A DNA stretch of 12,457 nucleotides from contig NVXN01000009.1 of assembly GCA_002733915.1 (NCBI GenBank), positions 33,345 to 45,801 on the forward strand. The letters are read 5' to 3'. Shown in pieces: positions 1-8,146 of the stretch. Every line of letters starts with the position of its first letter. The stretch's first letter is position 1. The position numbers and the translations under genes were made by a program. The notes under the pieces were generated by a model, which was not told where the DNA came from, ran no database searches, and saw only the letters and a list, made by a program, of their open reading frames with translations. The stretch is from Aequorivita sp. GTDB taxonomy: Bacteria; Bacteroidota; Bacteroidia; Flavobacteriales; Flavobacteriaceae.

Positions 1-67
1 CTTTTAGGTATGTAAATAGGAATATTTTTTTTACGAAAAAATACGAATTCCAAAAAAATAAAAATCG

Positions 68-96
68 TTTCCCTCAACATATTGAGTTGGGGGAAA
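68..96. other. Hairpin upstream of the GNAT-nitrilase gene, terminator-like on the minus strand
   Basis: An 11-bp inverted repeat (68-78 with 86-96, one T/G mismatch) encloses a 7-base loop. On the minus strand the hairpin is followed by a T-rich run (complement of 46-65), which is the form of an intrinsic terminator for leftward transcription. On the plus strand no T tract follows, so for the gene at 127 it would instead be a 5' leader or promoter-proximal hairpin. A smaller perfect hairpin (CTCAA-CATA-TTGAG, 73-86) overlaps it and would exclude it. The rest of 1-126 is AT-rich and I see nothing else there. Confidence 0.4.
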
Positions 97-126
97 GGAT
101 TTTGGATTATTTAATAAAATGACAGA

Positions 127-1668
127 ATGGAACAGCAGAAAATCGAAAATATAGAACTAAAATATTTAACGCTGAAGGATTATGAAGCGTTGAAAGAAGC
201 TACCATTCAATCTTATGGCGGACTTCCAAACAGCTATTGGAAGATAAACGAAATAGGAAATTTGATAGATATTTTCCCCGAAGGGCAAGTAGTGATTATG
301 GCCGATGGCGAAATTGCCGGTTGCGCCCTTTCCATTATTGTAGACTTTGATGAGTTGGGCGAAAAACATACCTATAAAGACATAACCGACGACCCCACTT
401 TCAGTATTCATGACTCCGAGGGCGATGTTCTTTACGGGATAGACGTATTTATCCGTCCTGATTTTCGTGGTCTGCGATTGGGAAGAAGATTGTACGATTA
501 TAGGAAAGAATTGTGTGAAAACTTGAATTTAAAAAGTATCGTCTTCGGCGGAAGAATGCCCAATTATCATTTGCATTCAGAGAAACTATCCCCAAAGCAA
601 TATATCGAAAAAGTAAAGCGTAAGCAAATTGACGATCCCGTGCTGAACTTCCAGATTTCAAACGATTTTCACCCCGTTCGGGTCCTTAAAGGTTATTTGG
701 AAGGCGACAAGGCTAGTGGTGAATTTGCAGTTTTAATGGAGTGGGACAATATATACTATACCAAACCCGAAAAAAAACCAAGACCCTCTGCAGTAAAGAG
801 CATAGTTCGCCTCGGGCTAATTCAATGGCAAATGCGCAGCTATTCGGGAATGGAAGAAATGATGCACCAAGCGGAATATTTCATTGATAGTGTTGCAGGA
901 TATCGATGTGATTTTGCCATGTTTCCAGAGTTTTTCAATGCTCCGCTCATGGCAAAATACAACCATATGAGCGAACCGGATGCCATACGTGAATTGGCAA
1001 AGTATACTAAGGAAATTACCGAAAAACTTTCCCAGCTTTCCATATCTTACAATATAAATATCATTACCGGAAGCATGCCCGAAATGGTCCGCGGCAAGCT
1101 TTACAACGTAGGTTATTTATGCCGTCGCGACGGAAGCGTGGAACGTTATGAAAAGATTCACGTTACACCCGATGAAGAGCGCGTGTGGGGTATGGTAAAC
1201 GGAAATTCCCTAAAAACTTTTGATACCGACTGTGGAAAGATAGGCGTGTTAATTTGTTACGATTCTGAATTTCCGGAACTTTCCAGACTCCTTTCTGATG
1301 AAGGGATGGATATTCTTTTTGTCCCATTTCTCACAGATACCCAAAACGGTTATTCTCGAGTACGTCTTTGCGCGCAGGCACGGGCAGTAGAGAATGAATG
1401 CTATGTAGCCATTGCTGGTAGCGTTGGAAACCTTCCCAAAGTTCATAATATGGATATACAGTACGCCCAAAGCGCCGTTTTCACTCCTTGCGATTTCTCT
1501 TTTCCAAATAATGGTATAAAAGCCGAAGCTACCCCAAACACTGAAATGATTTTGGTTGCGGATGTTGATATTGATTTGCTTCGCGAGCTTCACACCTTTG
1601 GAGCAGTTCGAAATTTAAAAGATAGACGGAAAGATTTTTATAGGTTGGAACGGGTAAAAAAACAATAG
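127..1668 (+). CDS. Bifunctional GNAT N-acetyltransferase / carbon-nitrogen hydrolase (nitrilase superfamily)
   Basis: This 513-residue protein has two enzyme domains. Residues 1 to about 210 look like a GNAT acetyltransferase; the acetyl-CoA binding region is around 106-130 (DVFIRPDFRGLRLGRRLYD). Residues about 225-505 are a nitrilase-superfamily amidohydrolase with the full Glu-Lys-Cys triad: E268 in MFPEFF, K343 in YEKIH and C377 in LICYDSEFPE. Such enzymes hydrolyse amide or nitrile C-N bonds through a cysteine thioester. Fusion of a RimI-like acetyltransferase to a nitrilase domain is a recognised branch of that superfamily, but I know of no settled substrate. No signal peptide is seen, so it is probably cytoplasmic. 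The ATG at 127 is used because the GNAT fold begins directly after it. The gene appears monocistronic and converges on the glycosyltransferase gene. Domain calls are firm; the biological role is unknown. Confidence 0.93.
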   Translation: MEQQKIENIELKYLTLKDYEALKEATIQSYGGLPNSYWKINEIGNLIDIFPEGQVVIMADGEIAGCALSIIVDFDELGEKHTYKDITDDPTFSIHDSEGDVLYGIDVFIRPDFRGLRLGRRLYDYRKELCENLNLKSIVFGGRMPNYHLHSEKLSPKQYIEKVKRKQIDDPVLNFQISNDFHPVRVLKGYLEGDKASGEFAVLMEWDNIYYTKPEKKPRPSAVKSIVRLGLIQWQMRSYSGMEEMMHQAEYFIDSVAGYRCDFAMFPEFFNAPLMAKYNHMSEPDAIRELAKYTKEITEKLSQLSISYNINIITGSMPEMVRGKLYNVGYLCRRDGSVERYEKIHVTPDEERVWGMVNGNSLKTFDTDCGKIGVLICYDSEFPELSRLLSDEGMDILFVPFLTDTQNGYSRVRLCAQARAVENECYVAIAGSVGNLPKVHNMDIQYAQSAVFTPCDFSFPNNGIKAEATPNTEMILVADVDIDLLRELHTFGAVRNLKDRRKDFYRLERVKKQ

Positions 1669-1726
1669 TTTAAAGCTTGGATTCTATTATAACATTTATT
1701 AATTCCATTTGTCGTTAGCCTTAGTG

Positions 1727-1807
1727 TTCTTTCAATTTTCTTAAATGTAGTTCTTTCTTTTTTCTTATCATTTTCAACTTTAATTATTGGATTGGTAATT
1801 GAAAGAA
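1727..1807. repeat. 11-bp perfect inverted repeat in the convergent intergenic gap
   Basis: TTCTTTCAATT (1727-1737) is repeated exactly in inverted orientation as AATTGAAAGAA (1797-1807), with 59 bases between. It lies in the 162-base gap between the convergent stop codons of the GNAT-nitrilase and the glycosyltransferase. The gap has no compact GC-rich terminator hairpin, so this long-looped, AT-rich structure could serve as a weak bidirectional terminator. It could also be the ends of a degenerate small element, although I see no flanking target-site duplication. The rest of the gap is low-complexity T-rich sequence without a credible gene. Confidence 0.35.
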
Positions 1808-1830
1808 TTAAAAAGTAAGCTGTTTTAAAC

Positions 1831-3201
1831 TTAAGTTGGCCTATGGTTTTTCATTAATTCCCAAGACGCAACCCCAATCACGACCAAATATTCCAAACCC
1901 ACCAAACAGAGCTTTTCATCAAAGCCATCTTTTCCGTACGCGGAATAACTTAGCACTACTACAAAACTCCACACAACGGGAAACTTGTATTTCGTAAAAA
2001 CCGAAAGCAAAAGGGGAGTGGCAATGTACCAAGGATGTACGGTTGTTGAAAGTAAAAAGTAAAACGAAATAGCAAAAAGCATCCCGGTAAGTAAATGTTG
2101 AGGTGTTTTGTTTTTTCTGAAAAAAGAAATCGCCAAAACAAAAAGCAGCACCAAAACAGGAAGAATCTTCCCAACGGTTCCAATAATATTCCAACCCACA
2201 ATTTTGAAACCAATCCACCGAATTACATAATACACACTCGCATTAAATTCAAAATTTTGAAACCAAAGCGCAATGGTAGATGAAAAATTCTGAACAAACT
2301 CAGAAGAAAAAAATGAGAGAAAAGTTACTGAAACCGTAATTAATACTACTAAGCAAAATTTAATCAAAGATGTTACGCTGAGCCTGTCGAAGCGCTGCTG
2401 AAGTTCTAAACCATCATCTTTATGTTTAAAATTCTTCAAAAACAACGGCAAAAACAAAAGCGGAATCAATTTTACCGAAATAGAAACTCCTATCAAAACC
2501 GCTGCGCACAACCATTTCCTGTTAAAAAGTAAATGCAACGCCCATACAAAAAAGAAAAGCATCACCCCTTCAAAATGTAGGTTTCCGGTGAGTTCAATAA
2601 TTATAAAAGGATTCAGAAAATACCAAAAGATGTTTTTAATTGGAAGGTTCAACTTCTCCAAAAGTTTCTTTCCAAAGTAAAGAATCCCAATATCTGCCAA
2701 AATAATTATTACACGAAGAACTATTGCTGATCCCAAAATACTTTTTCCGGCAAAGAGTGCAGCAATTGCAAAAAAGAATTGATTCACTGGCGGATAATTA
2801 CTGAAATGGCTTGCATTTAATGCGCCCATTCCGTCAATCAATTGTTGTGATTGTTCAATTGTCACCTCCAGTGCAGTCGAGAGGTTGTCGGGAGTAAACA
2901 AATACGGATTAACACCTTGACTCATCAACCTTCCATCCCACACAAACCGATAAAAATCCTGTGAAAGATTGGGAATGGCGACGAGAAAAATCAAACGAAA
3001 AACAATCCCCAAAACAGCCAAAAACCTAAAACTGGTTTTGAATTTTTCAATTAAAAAATAGGCAGAAAAAAAGAGCGTGGAATAGAGTGAAATAAGTTTT
3101 ATAAAATCACTTCGGACCAAATCATATCCAAAACTGATGTAAAAAGCAACGGAAAGAATTGCAAAAAGAAGCGGGATTTTATAGAACTTAATGAAATTCA
3201 A
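1831..3201 (-). CDS. GT-C-type integral membrane glycosyltransferase (mannosyltransferase-like)
   Basis: This 456-residue, strongly hydrophobic protein has roughly ten or more membrane segments. The first begins near residue 8. After the second or third segment it has the loop SQDFYRFVWDGRL (80-92), then NPYLFTP, then YPPVNQFFF (136-144). An acidic residue pair after an early membrane helix and a YPP motif are typical of GT-C glycosyltransferases that use polyprenyl-phosphate sugars, in the manner of GT87 or MptB relatives. The acceptor is unknown. The start is probably TTG at 3201: an in-frame stop lies shortly upstream and the next Met is only at residue 93, beyond the catalytic loop. It lies 49 bases after the TolB-like gene and is probably co-transcribed. 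The loop near residues 268-277 holds a palindromic-repeat insertion (see repeats). Family-level call only. Confidence 0.8.
   Translation of the reverse strand: MNFIKFYKIPLLFAILSVAFYISFGYDLVRSDFIKLISLYSTLFFSAYFLIEKFKTSFRFLAVLGIVFRLIFLVAIPNLSQDFYRFVWDGRLMSQGVNPYLFTPDNLSTALEVTIEQSQQLIDGMGALNASHFSNYPPVNQFFFAIAALFAGKSILGSAIVLRVIIILADIGILYFGKKLLEKLNLPIKNIFWYFLNPFIIIELTGNLHFEGVMLFFFVWALHLLFNRKWLCAAVLIGVSISVKLIPLLFLPLFLKNFKHKDDGLELQQRFDRLSVTSLIKFCLVVLITVSVTFLSFFSSEFVQNFSSTIALWFQNFEFNASVYYVIRWIGFKIVGWNIIGTVGKILPVLVLLFVLAISFFRKNKTPQHLLTGMLFAISFYFLLSTTVHPWYIATPLLLSVFTKYKFPVVWSFVVVLSYSAYGKDGFDEKLCLVGLEYLVVIGVASWELMKNHRPT
2371..2394 (-). repeat. Short palindromic repeat element, copy A, inside the glycosyltransferase gene
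   Basis: On the coding strand this reads CTTCGACAGGCTCAGCGT, giving RFDRLSVTS in frame. It matches copies B and C at the two conserved halves CTTCGAC and GCTCAGC but is one base shorter in the centre. It falls in a hydrophilic loop between membrane helices of the glycosyltransferase. From memory, CTTCGACAGGCTCAG-type sequences recur in many Bacteroidota genomes; here I rely on the copies visible in this window. Confidence 0.7.
2861..2885 (-). repeat. Possible diverged palindromic repeat, copy E, inside the glycosyltransferase gene
   Basis: The coding strand reads CTCTCGACTGCACTGGAGGTGACA in two parts: CTCTCGACTGCACTG, then GAGGTGACA. It shares TCGACTGC and GTGACA, at the same spacing and frame, with copy B. 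Copy E encodes LSTALEVT where copy B encodes ASTALSVT. The ends (CCTC and GAGG) are complementary. The central bases differ from the other copies, so this is a weaker member that could be chance. Confidence 0.4.
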
Positions 3202-3250
3202 GATCGTTTGGTTTAAGTCAAAAATTCAGCAATCTAAAATCGTAAATCAA

Positions 3251-4393
3251 TCAGTCTCGCCATTCAGCTATAAAAAGATTGGTGTCGCGTCCTCCTCCAT
3301 TATTTCTATTTGAAGAAAAAGCTAACTTTTTTCCGTCGTTGGAAAATACCGGAAAAGCATCAAATGTTTCGCCGTGTGTTACGCGTTCCAAATTTTTTCC
3401 ATCAATATCAATCATATATAGATTAAACGGAAAGCCACGTTCTGCCTCAAAATTACTGGAGAACAAAATCTTCTCACCAGAAGGATGAAAAAACGGTGCC
3501 CAATTCGCATTGCCTAAATGTGTCAATTGTCGAAGCTCACTACCGTCCGAATTACAGATAAAAAGTTCCATTTCAGTGGGCTGCACCAGACCTTGGGCTA
3601 ACAGCTCTTTGTATTCCTTAATTTCAATTTCTGTTTTTGGGCGTGAAGCGCGGAAAATCAATTTACTTCCGTCCGGTGAAAAGAAAGCGCCACCATCATA
3701 GCCCAATTCAGTAGTTATTTGTTTTACATTTTTTCCGTCAAGGTCCATGGTGTAAAGTTCCAAATCACCACTACGCATAGAGGTAAAAACAATTTTATCT
3801 CCTTTGGGTGAAACTGTGGCTTCGGCATCGTAACCGGGTTCTTGGGTGAGCTGTCCGGTAATATTTCCTGCTAAATCGGCTACAAAAATATCAAAGCTGT
3901 CATATATGGGCCAGACATATTTACCGCCTTTTTTTAATGGTGCATCAGGACAATTTTCGTCTTTAAGGTGGGTGCTTCCATATACAATATGTTTTCCATC
4001 CGGCATAAAATAGCTGCAAGTGGTACGACCTTTTCCGGTACTCACCATTGGCGGTTGTTTATCTTTAAAAGTTTCTTTAACATTCATCAAAAATATTTGG
4101 TCACAGTTTACACCCCAGTTTTTATTGTTGCTTTGAAAGATGAGTTTGCTGTCATCAAAGCTCCAATAGGCCTCCGCATTATCACCACCAAAAGTGACTT
4201 GACGGATGTTTTTGAAATGTTTTTCTTCGGAATAAATTAAGGTGTCTTTTGTTTCAGGATCGAGAACTGCAGATGTCACGCTGAGCGCAGTCGAAGCCTC
4301 ATTGGATTTAGCGGGATATTCTCCACCTTTTTTCACTTCATTTTTACAACTCGAAAAAAAGGAAACAATGATTAGCGTATATACTATTTTCAT
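3251..4393 (-). CDS. TolB-like beta-propeller (PD40) lipoprotein
   Basis: The 380-residue product starts with a lipoprotein signal (MKIVYTLIIVSFFSSC, lipidated Cys16), then a short linker and at least four WD40-like PD40 blades. These show as SPKGDKIVFTS...ELYTMDLDG, SPDGSKLIFRA...ELFICNSDG, HPSGEKILFSS...NLYMIDIDG and SNDGKKLAFSS...NLFIAEW. PD40 propellers usually bind peptides or act as scaffolds in the periplasm or outer membrane; no enzyme motif is seen. The ATG at 4393 is preferred to a TTG seven codons upstream (4414), because the signal peptide begins at this Met and the TTG lies inside a likely promoter box. Linker residues 32-41 (EASTALSVTS) come from a palindromic repeat. The gene leads the glycosyltransferase gene and is divergent from the M28 peptidase. 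The exact role is unknown. Confidence 0.88.
   Translation of the reverse strand: MKIVYTLIIVSFFSSCKNEVKKGGEYPAKSNEASTALSVTSAVLDPETKDTLIYSEEKHFKNIRQVTFGGDNAEAYWSFDDSKLIFQSNNKNWGVNCDQIFLMNVKETFKDKQPPMVSTGKGRTTCSYFMPDGKHIVYGSTHLKDENCPDAPLKKGGKYVWPIYDSFDIFVADLAGNITGQLTQEPGYDAEATVSPKGDKIVFTSMRSGDLELYTMDLDGKNVKQITTELGYDGGAFFSPDGSKLIFRASRPKTEIEIKEYKELLAQGLVQPTEMELFICNSDGSELRQLTHLGNANWAPFFHPSGEKILFSSNFEAERGFPFNLYMIDIDGKNLERVTHGETFDAFPVFSNDGKKLAFSSNRNNGGGRDTNLFIAEWRD
4274..4297 (-). repeat. Short palindromic repeat element, copy B, inside the TolB-like lipoprotein gene
   Basis: The coding strand reads GCTTCGACTGCGCTCAGCGT and continues GACA, adding ASTALSVT to the linker between the lipidated cysteine and the propeller. 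This is the most canonical copy in the window (CTTCGACTGCGCTCAGC). It is read in a different frame from copies A and C, using TCG ACT GCG CTC AGC. Confidence 0.75.
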
Positions 4394-4401
4394 TTTTAAT
4401 G

Positions 4402-4409
4402 TATTTTTG
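4402..4409 (+). promoter_or_regulatory. Candidate -7 promoter box for the M28 peptidase gene
   Basis: TATTTTTG fits the Bacteroidota housekeeping -7 consensus TAnnTTTG and lies 15 bases before the ATG at 4425, predicting a leader of roughly ten bases. No clear TTG -33 element is seen at the usual distance, so the call is tentative. Confidence 0.4.
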
Positions 4410-4411
4410 AA

Positions 4412-4419
4412 CAAAAGTA
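4412..4419 (-). promoter_or_regulatory. Candidate -7 promoter box for the TolB-like gene
   Basis: Read leftward this is TACTTTTG, an exact match to TAnnTTTG, 18 bases before the ATG at 4393. It sits two bases from the oppositely oriented box for the peptidase, so the two predicted transcription starts would fall within each other's promoter. A -33 TTG is not evident. Confidence 0.4.
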
Positions 4420-4424
4420 AGGAT

Positions 4425-5660
4425 ATGCGTATAATTTTAATGTTATTTCTGGTAATATTGGTTTCTTCCTGTAAGGAAACAAAGGTGAAATCAGTTTCTA
4501 TGAAAGAAGACGTTGCCGTTTTGGCCAGCGATAGTTTAAACGGTAGAAAAACAGGTTCCGAAGGCGAAAAAAAGGCAGCTATTTATATTGCAAAAAGATT
4601 TGAGGATTTAGGGTTGCAATCCAAAGGGACAGAAGGCTACTTTCAAAAATTCACATACAAAGCCAGTAAAAACCCACACGAAGAGGCAGAATTTACTTCA
4701 GAAAAAAGTGAGGGTACCCCCACAGCTATAAATGTAATTGCCTATTTAGATAATAAAGCCGAAAACACGATAGTTATTGGTGCACATTACGATCATTTGG
4801 GAATGGGCGGTGAAGGCTCGCTGTATCGCGAAGGCGAAGCAATTCATAACGGCGCAGACGATAATGCGAGTGGCGTGGCAATGATGCTTCATTTGGCAGA
4901 TTCGCTTCGCTTCGACTCCGCTCAGCAACCTAAAAACAATAATTATCTTTTTATAGCTTTTTCTGGGGAAGAAGAGGGCTTATTAGGTTCAAATTATTTT
5001 GTGAAAAACCCAACCATCGACACCCAAAAAGTGACTTATATGATTAATATGGATATGGTGGGAAGGCTCAATTCTGAAAAGACTTTGGCGGTTTATGGCG
5101 TGGGAACTTCGCCTATTTTAAAGCAAGCAGTCAATGCAAATGCTGGACAACTGAAAATTTCTGAAAATGAAAGCGGCGTCGGGCCGAGCGACCATACTTC
5201 GTTTTATTTGGCCGATATTCCGGTGCTACATTTTTTCACCGGACAGCACGAAGATTACCACAAACCGAGCGACGATACCGAAAAGGTAAATTTTAAAGGA
5301 ATGGAACTTGTATCAAATTATATTTTCAGCATCATAAAAGATTTGGACCATCAGGAAAAACTTCCCTTCCGTACAACTAAAAACGAAAGCGAAGTCGTTC
5401 CTGATTTTAAGGTGACTTTGGGCGTTGTGCCCGATTATCTTTTCAGCGGAAAAGGTATGCGAATTGACGGCATAAGTGAAGACCGCCCCGCGCAAAATGC
5501 CGGCCTCAAAAAAGGGGATGTAGTTGTGAAAATGGGTGAATATGAAGTAACCAATATGATGAGTTATATGAAAAGCCTTTCAAAATTTGAAAAGGGACAG
5601 ACTATTCAGGTTACGGTGGAACGGGATGGCTTTAAAAAAGCAGTAAATGTGACTTTTTGA
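4425..5660 (+). CDS. M28-family zinc aminopeptidase lipoprotein with C-terminal PDZ domain
   Basis: The 411-residue product starts with a lipoprotein signal (MRIILMLFLVILVSSC, Cys16). A PA-like/M28 peptidase domain follows with all expected metal and catalytic residues: H121 in GAHYDHLG, D145 in NGADDNASG, E182/E183 in SGEEEG, D210 in NMDMVGR and H279 in DYHKPSDD. M28 enzymes are two-zinc exopeptidases. Residues about 325-411 form a PDZ domain (GMRIDGISEDRPAQNAGLKK). It is probably periplasmic or outer-membrane anchored and involved in peptide use. The ATG at 4425 is chosen over an in-frame ATG 61 codons upstream because the lipobox signal begins here, and the longer start would run far into the divergent gene. 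Residues 161-168 (LRFDSAQQ) come from a palindromic repeat inserted between a helix and the strand leading to SGEEE. Confidence 0.92.
   Translation: MRIILMLFLVILVSSCKETKVKSVSMKEDVAVLASDSLNGRKTGSEGEKKAAIYIAKRFEDLGLQSKGTEGYFQKFTYKASKNPHEEAEFTSEKSEGTPTAINVIAYLDNKAENTIVIGAHYDHLGMGGEGSLYREGEAIHNGADDNASGVAMMLHLADSLRFDSAQQPKNNNYLFIAFSGEEEGLLGSNYFVKNPTIDTQKVTYMINMDMVGRLNSEKTLAVYGVGTSPILKQAVNANAGQLKISENESGVGPSDHTSFYLADIPVLHFFTGQHEDYHKPSDDTEKVNFKGMELVSNYIFSIIKDLDHQEKLPFRTTKNESEVVPDFKVTLGVVPDYLFSGKGMRIDGISEDRPAQNAGLKKGDVVVKMGEYEVTNMMSYMKSLSKFEKGQTIQVTVERDGFKKAVNVTF
4909..4930 (+). repeat. Short palindromic repeat element, copy C, inside the M28 peptidase gene
   Basis: GCTTCGACTCCGCTCAGCAA on the coding strand encodes RFDSAQQ between LHLADSL and NNNYLFIAFSGEE. 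It shares CTTCGAC and GCTCAGC with copies A and B. Just before it, TTCGC occurs twice in tandem. The position is a surface loop between conserved M28 motifs, where a few extra residues should be tolerated. Confidence 0.7.
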
Positions 5661-5767
5661 TTTTTACATTCTGAATTTCTGTTAAATTCCGCAAAAAAGT
5701 GTCAAACTAAATTTAAAAATTTGATAATGAACTAGTTGTTTTTTAAATTAAATAAAAAACAATAGTT

Positions 5768-6355
5768 ATGAAAAATTTTAAACTTTTATTACTTATACTT
5801 TTATCAATGTTCGCACTAAGCTGCGGAAGTGCAGTAAAAACCGTTAACCCTTCAAATACTGATCTCAGCAAATATGAAACTTTTGCTTATTTGCCCAATT
5901 CAAATGTTGAAGTAGAAGGAAAAAAATATAACGACGAAAAAGTGAATGCAATGGTGGTGGATGCCATCAATGAAAACATGAGGGAAGCGGGATATACTTT
6001 GGAACGAAACAATCCAGATTTGTTAGTGCTTATAAGCACAAAAATTGATATGGAAACAAGATTGGAAAGAGATCCAATTTACGCAACCTATCCTTATGGA
6101 TATGGAGTTAATACCATAAGACCATACTATAATCAATACTATTATTACGGCTATCCCACTTATACCAATATATTGGGGTATGATACCGACACTTATTCAT
6201 ATAAAGAGGGTACTACAATTATAAATTTAGTGGATCGACAAACAAAAGAAACAGTTTGGAAGGGAGTAACCGCCCAGAATATTTATGAAAAGGAAACGGC
6301 TATGATAGCCACTATGGTAAATAGAATTTTTGAAGAATACCCATTAAAAAACTAG
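5768..6355 (+). CDS. DUF4136-like lipoprotein
   Basis: The 195-residue protein has a lipoprotein signal with lipobox FALSC (Cys19). The body resembles the DUF4136 family: SKYETFAYLP near 34-43, a helix VNAMVVDAINENMREAGY at 59-76, NPDLLVLIST at 82-91, and a C-terminal INLVDRQTKETVWKGV (152-167) followed by a helix that ends in RIFEEYP. DUF4136 proteins are small envelope lipoproteins of unknown function. The central segment, about 105-145, is unusually rich in tyrosine (for example YYNQYYYYGYP), probably an exposed loop. Start at the ATG at 5768; the 107-base gap before it is AT-rich and shows no convincing promoter. The gene stands alone and converges on groEL with a shared terminator. Confidence 0.8.
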   Translation: MKNFKLLLLILLSMFALSCGSAVKTVNPSNTDLSKYETFAYLPNSNVEVEGKKYNDEKVNAMVVDAINENMREAGYTLERNNPDLLVLISTKIDMETRLERDPIYATYPYGYGVNTIRPYYNQYYYYGYPTYTNILGYDTDTYSYKEGTTIINLVDRQTKETVWKGVTAQNIYEKETAMIATMVNRIFEEYPLKN

Positions 6356-6376
6356 TTTTACATATAGTCTAAAAAT

Positions 6377-6408
6377 AAAAAAACCCCCGCTTTTGCGAGG
6401 GTTTTTTT
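6377..6408. terminator. Bidirectional intrinsic terminator between the DUF4136 gene and groEL
   Basis: A run of seven A, then CCCCCGC, a TTTT loop, GCGAGGG and seven T form a near-perfect hairpin (one C/A mismatch) with T tracts on both strands. It lies 21 bases after the DUF4136 stop and 15 bases after the groEL stop, so it can end both convergent transcripts. Confidence 0.9.
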
Positions 6409-6423
6409 ATTCCGAATGGAATA

Positions 6424-8064
<1,641 letters not shown>

Positions 8065-8068
8065 TTAT

Positions 8069-8103
8069 AATGCTTTAAGCTTTAAGCTGTATGCTATAAG
8101 CTG
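8069..8103. repeat. Five-unit 7-bp tandem repeat in the groES-groEL spacer
   Basis: On the plus strand the units are AATGCTT, TAAGCTT, TAAGCTG, TATGCTA and TAAGCTG, an imperfect (TAAGCTn)5 array. It lies in the transcribed spacer, ending seven bases before the groEL ATG where a ribosome would load. The shared AGCT cores make the units partly self-complementary, so the RNA could form small hairpins. It is too short and too regular to be a CRISPR array. Confidence 0.85.
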
Positions 8104-8146
8104 GATTAATACTATTTTTTATATGAAATATTTTCTGTTGAAGTTT

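Noticed and set aside
3523..3545. Another copy of the palindromic repeat (TTGTCGAAGCTCAC)
   Set aside because: Only TCGAAGCTC matches by chance; the codons are the conserved propeller motif ELRQLTHLG.
4242..4424. N-terminal extension of the M28 peptidase reading frame by 61 codons
   Set aside because: The extension is the antisense of the TolB-like gene; the lipoprotein signal peptide starts at 4425.
8069..8103. CRISPR-like array
   Set aside because: Units are 7 bp with no spacers, so it is a simple tandem repeat.
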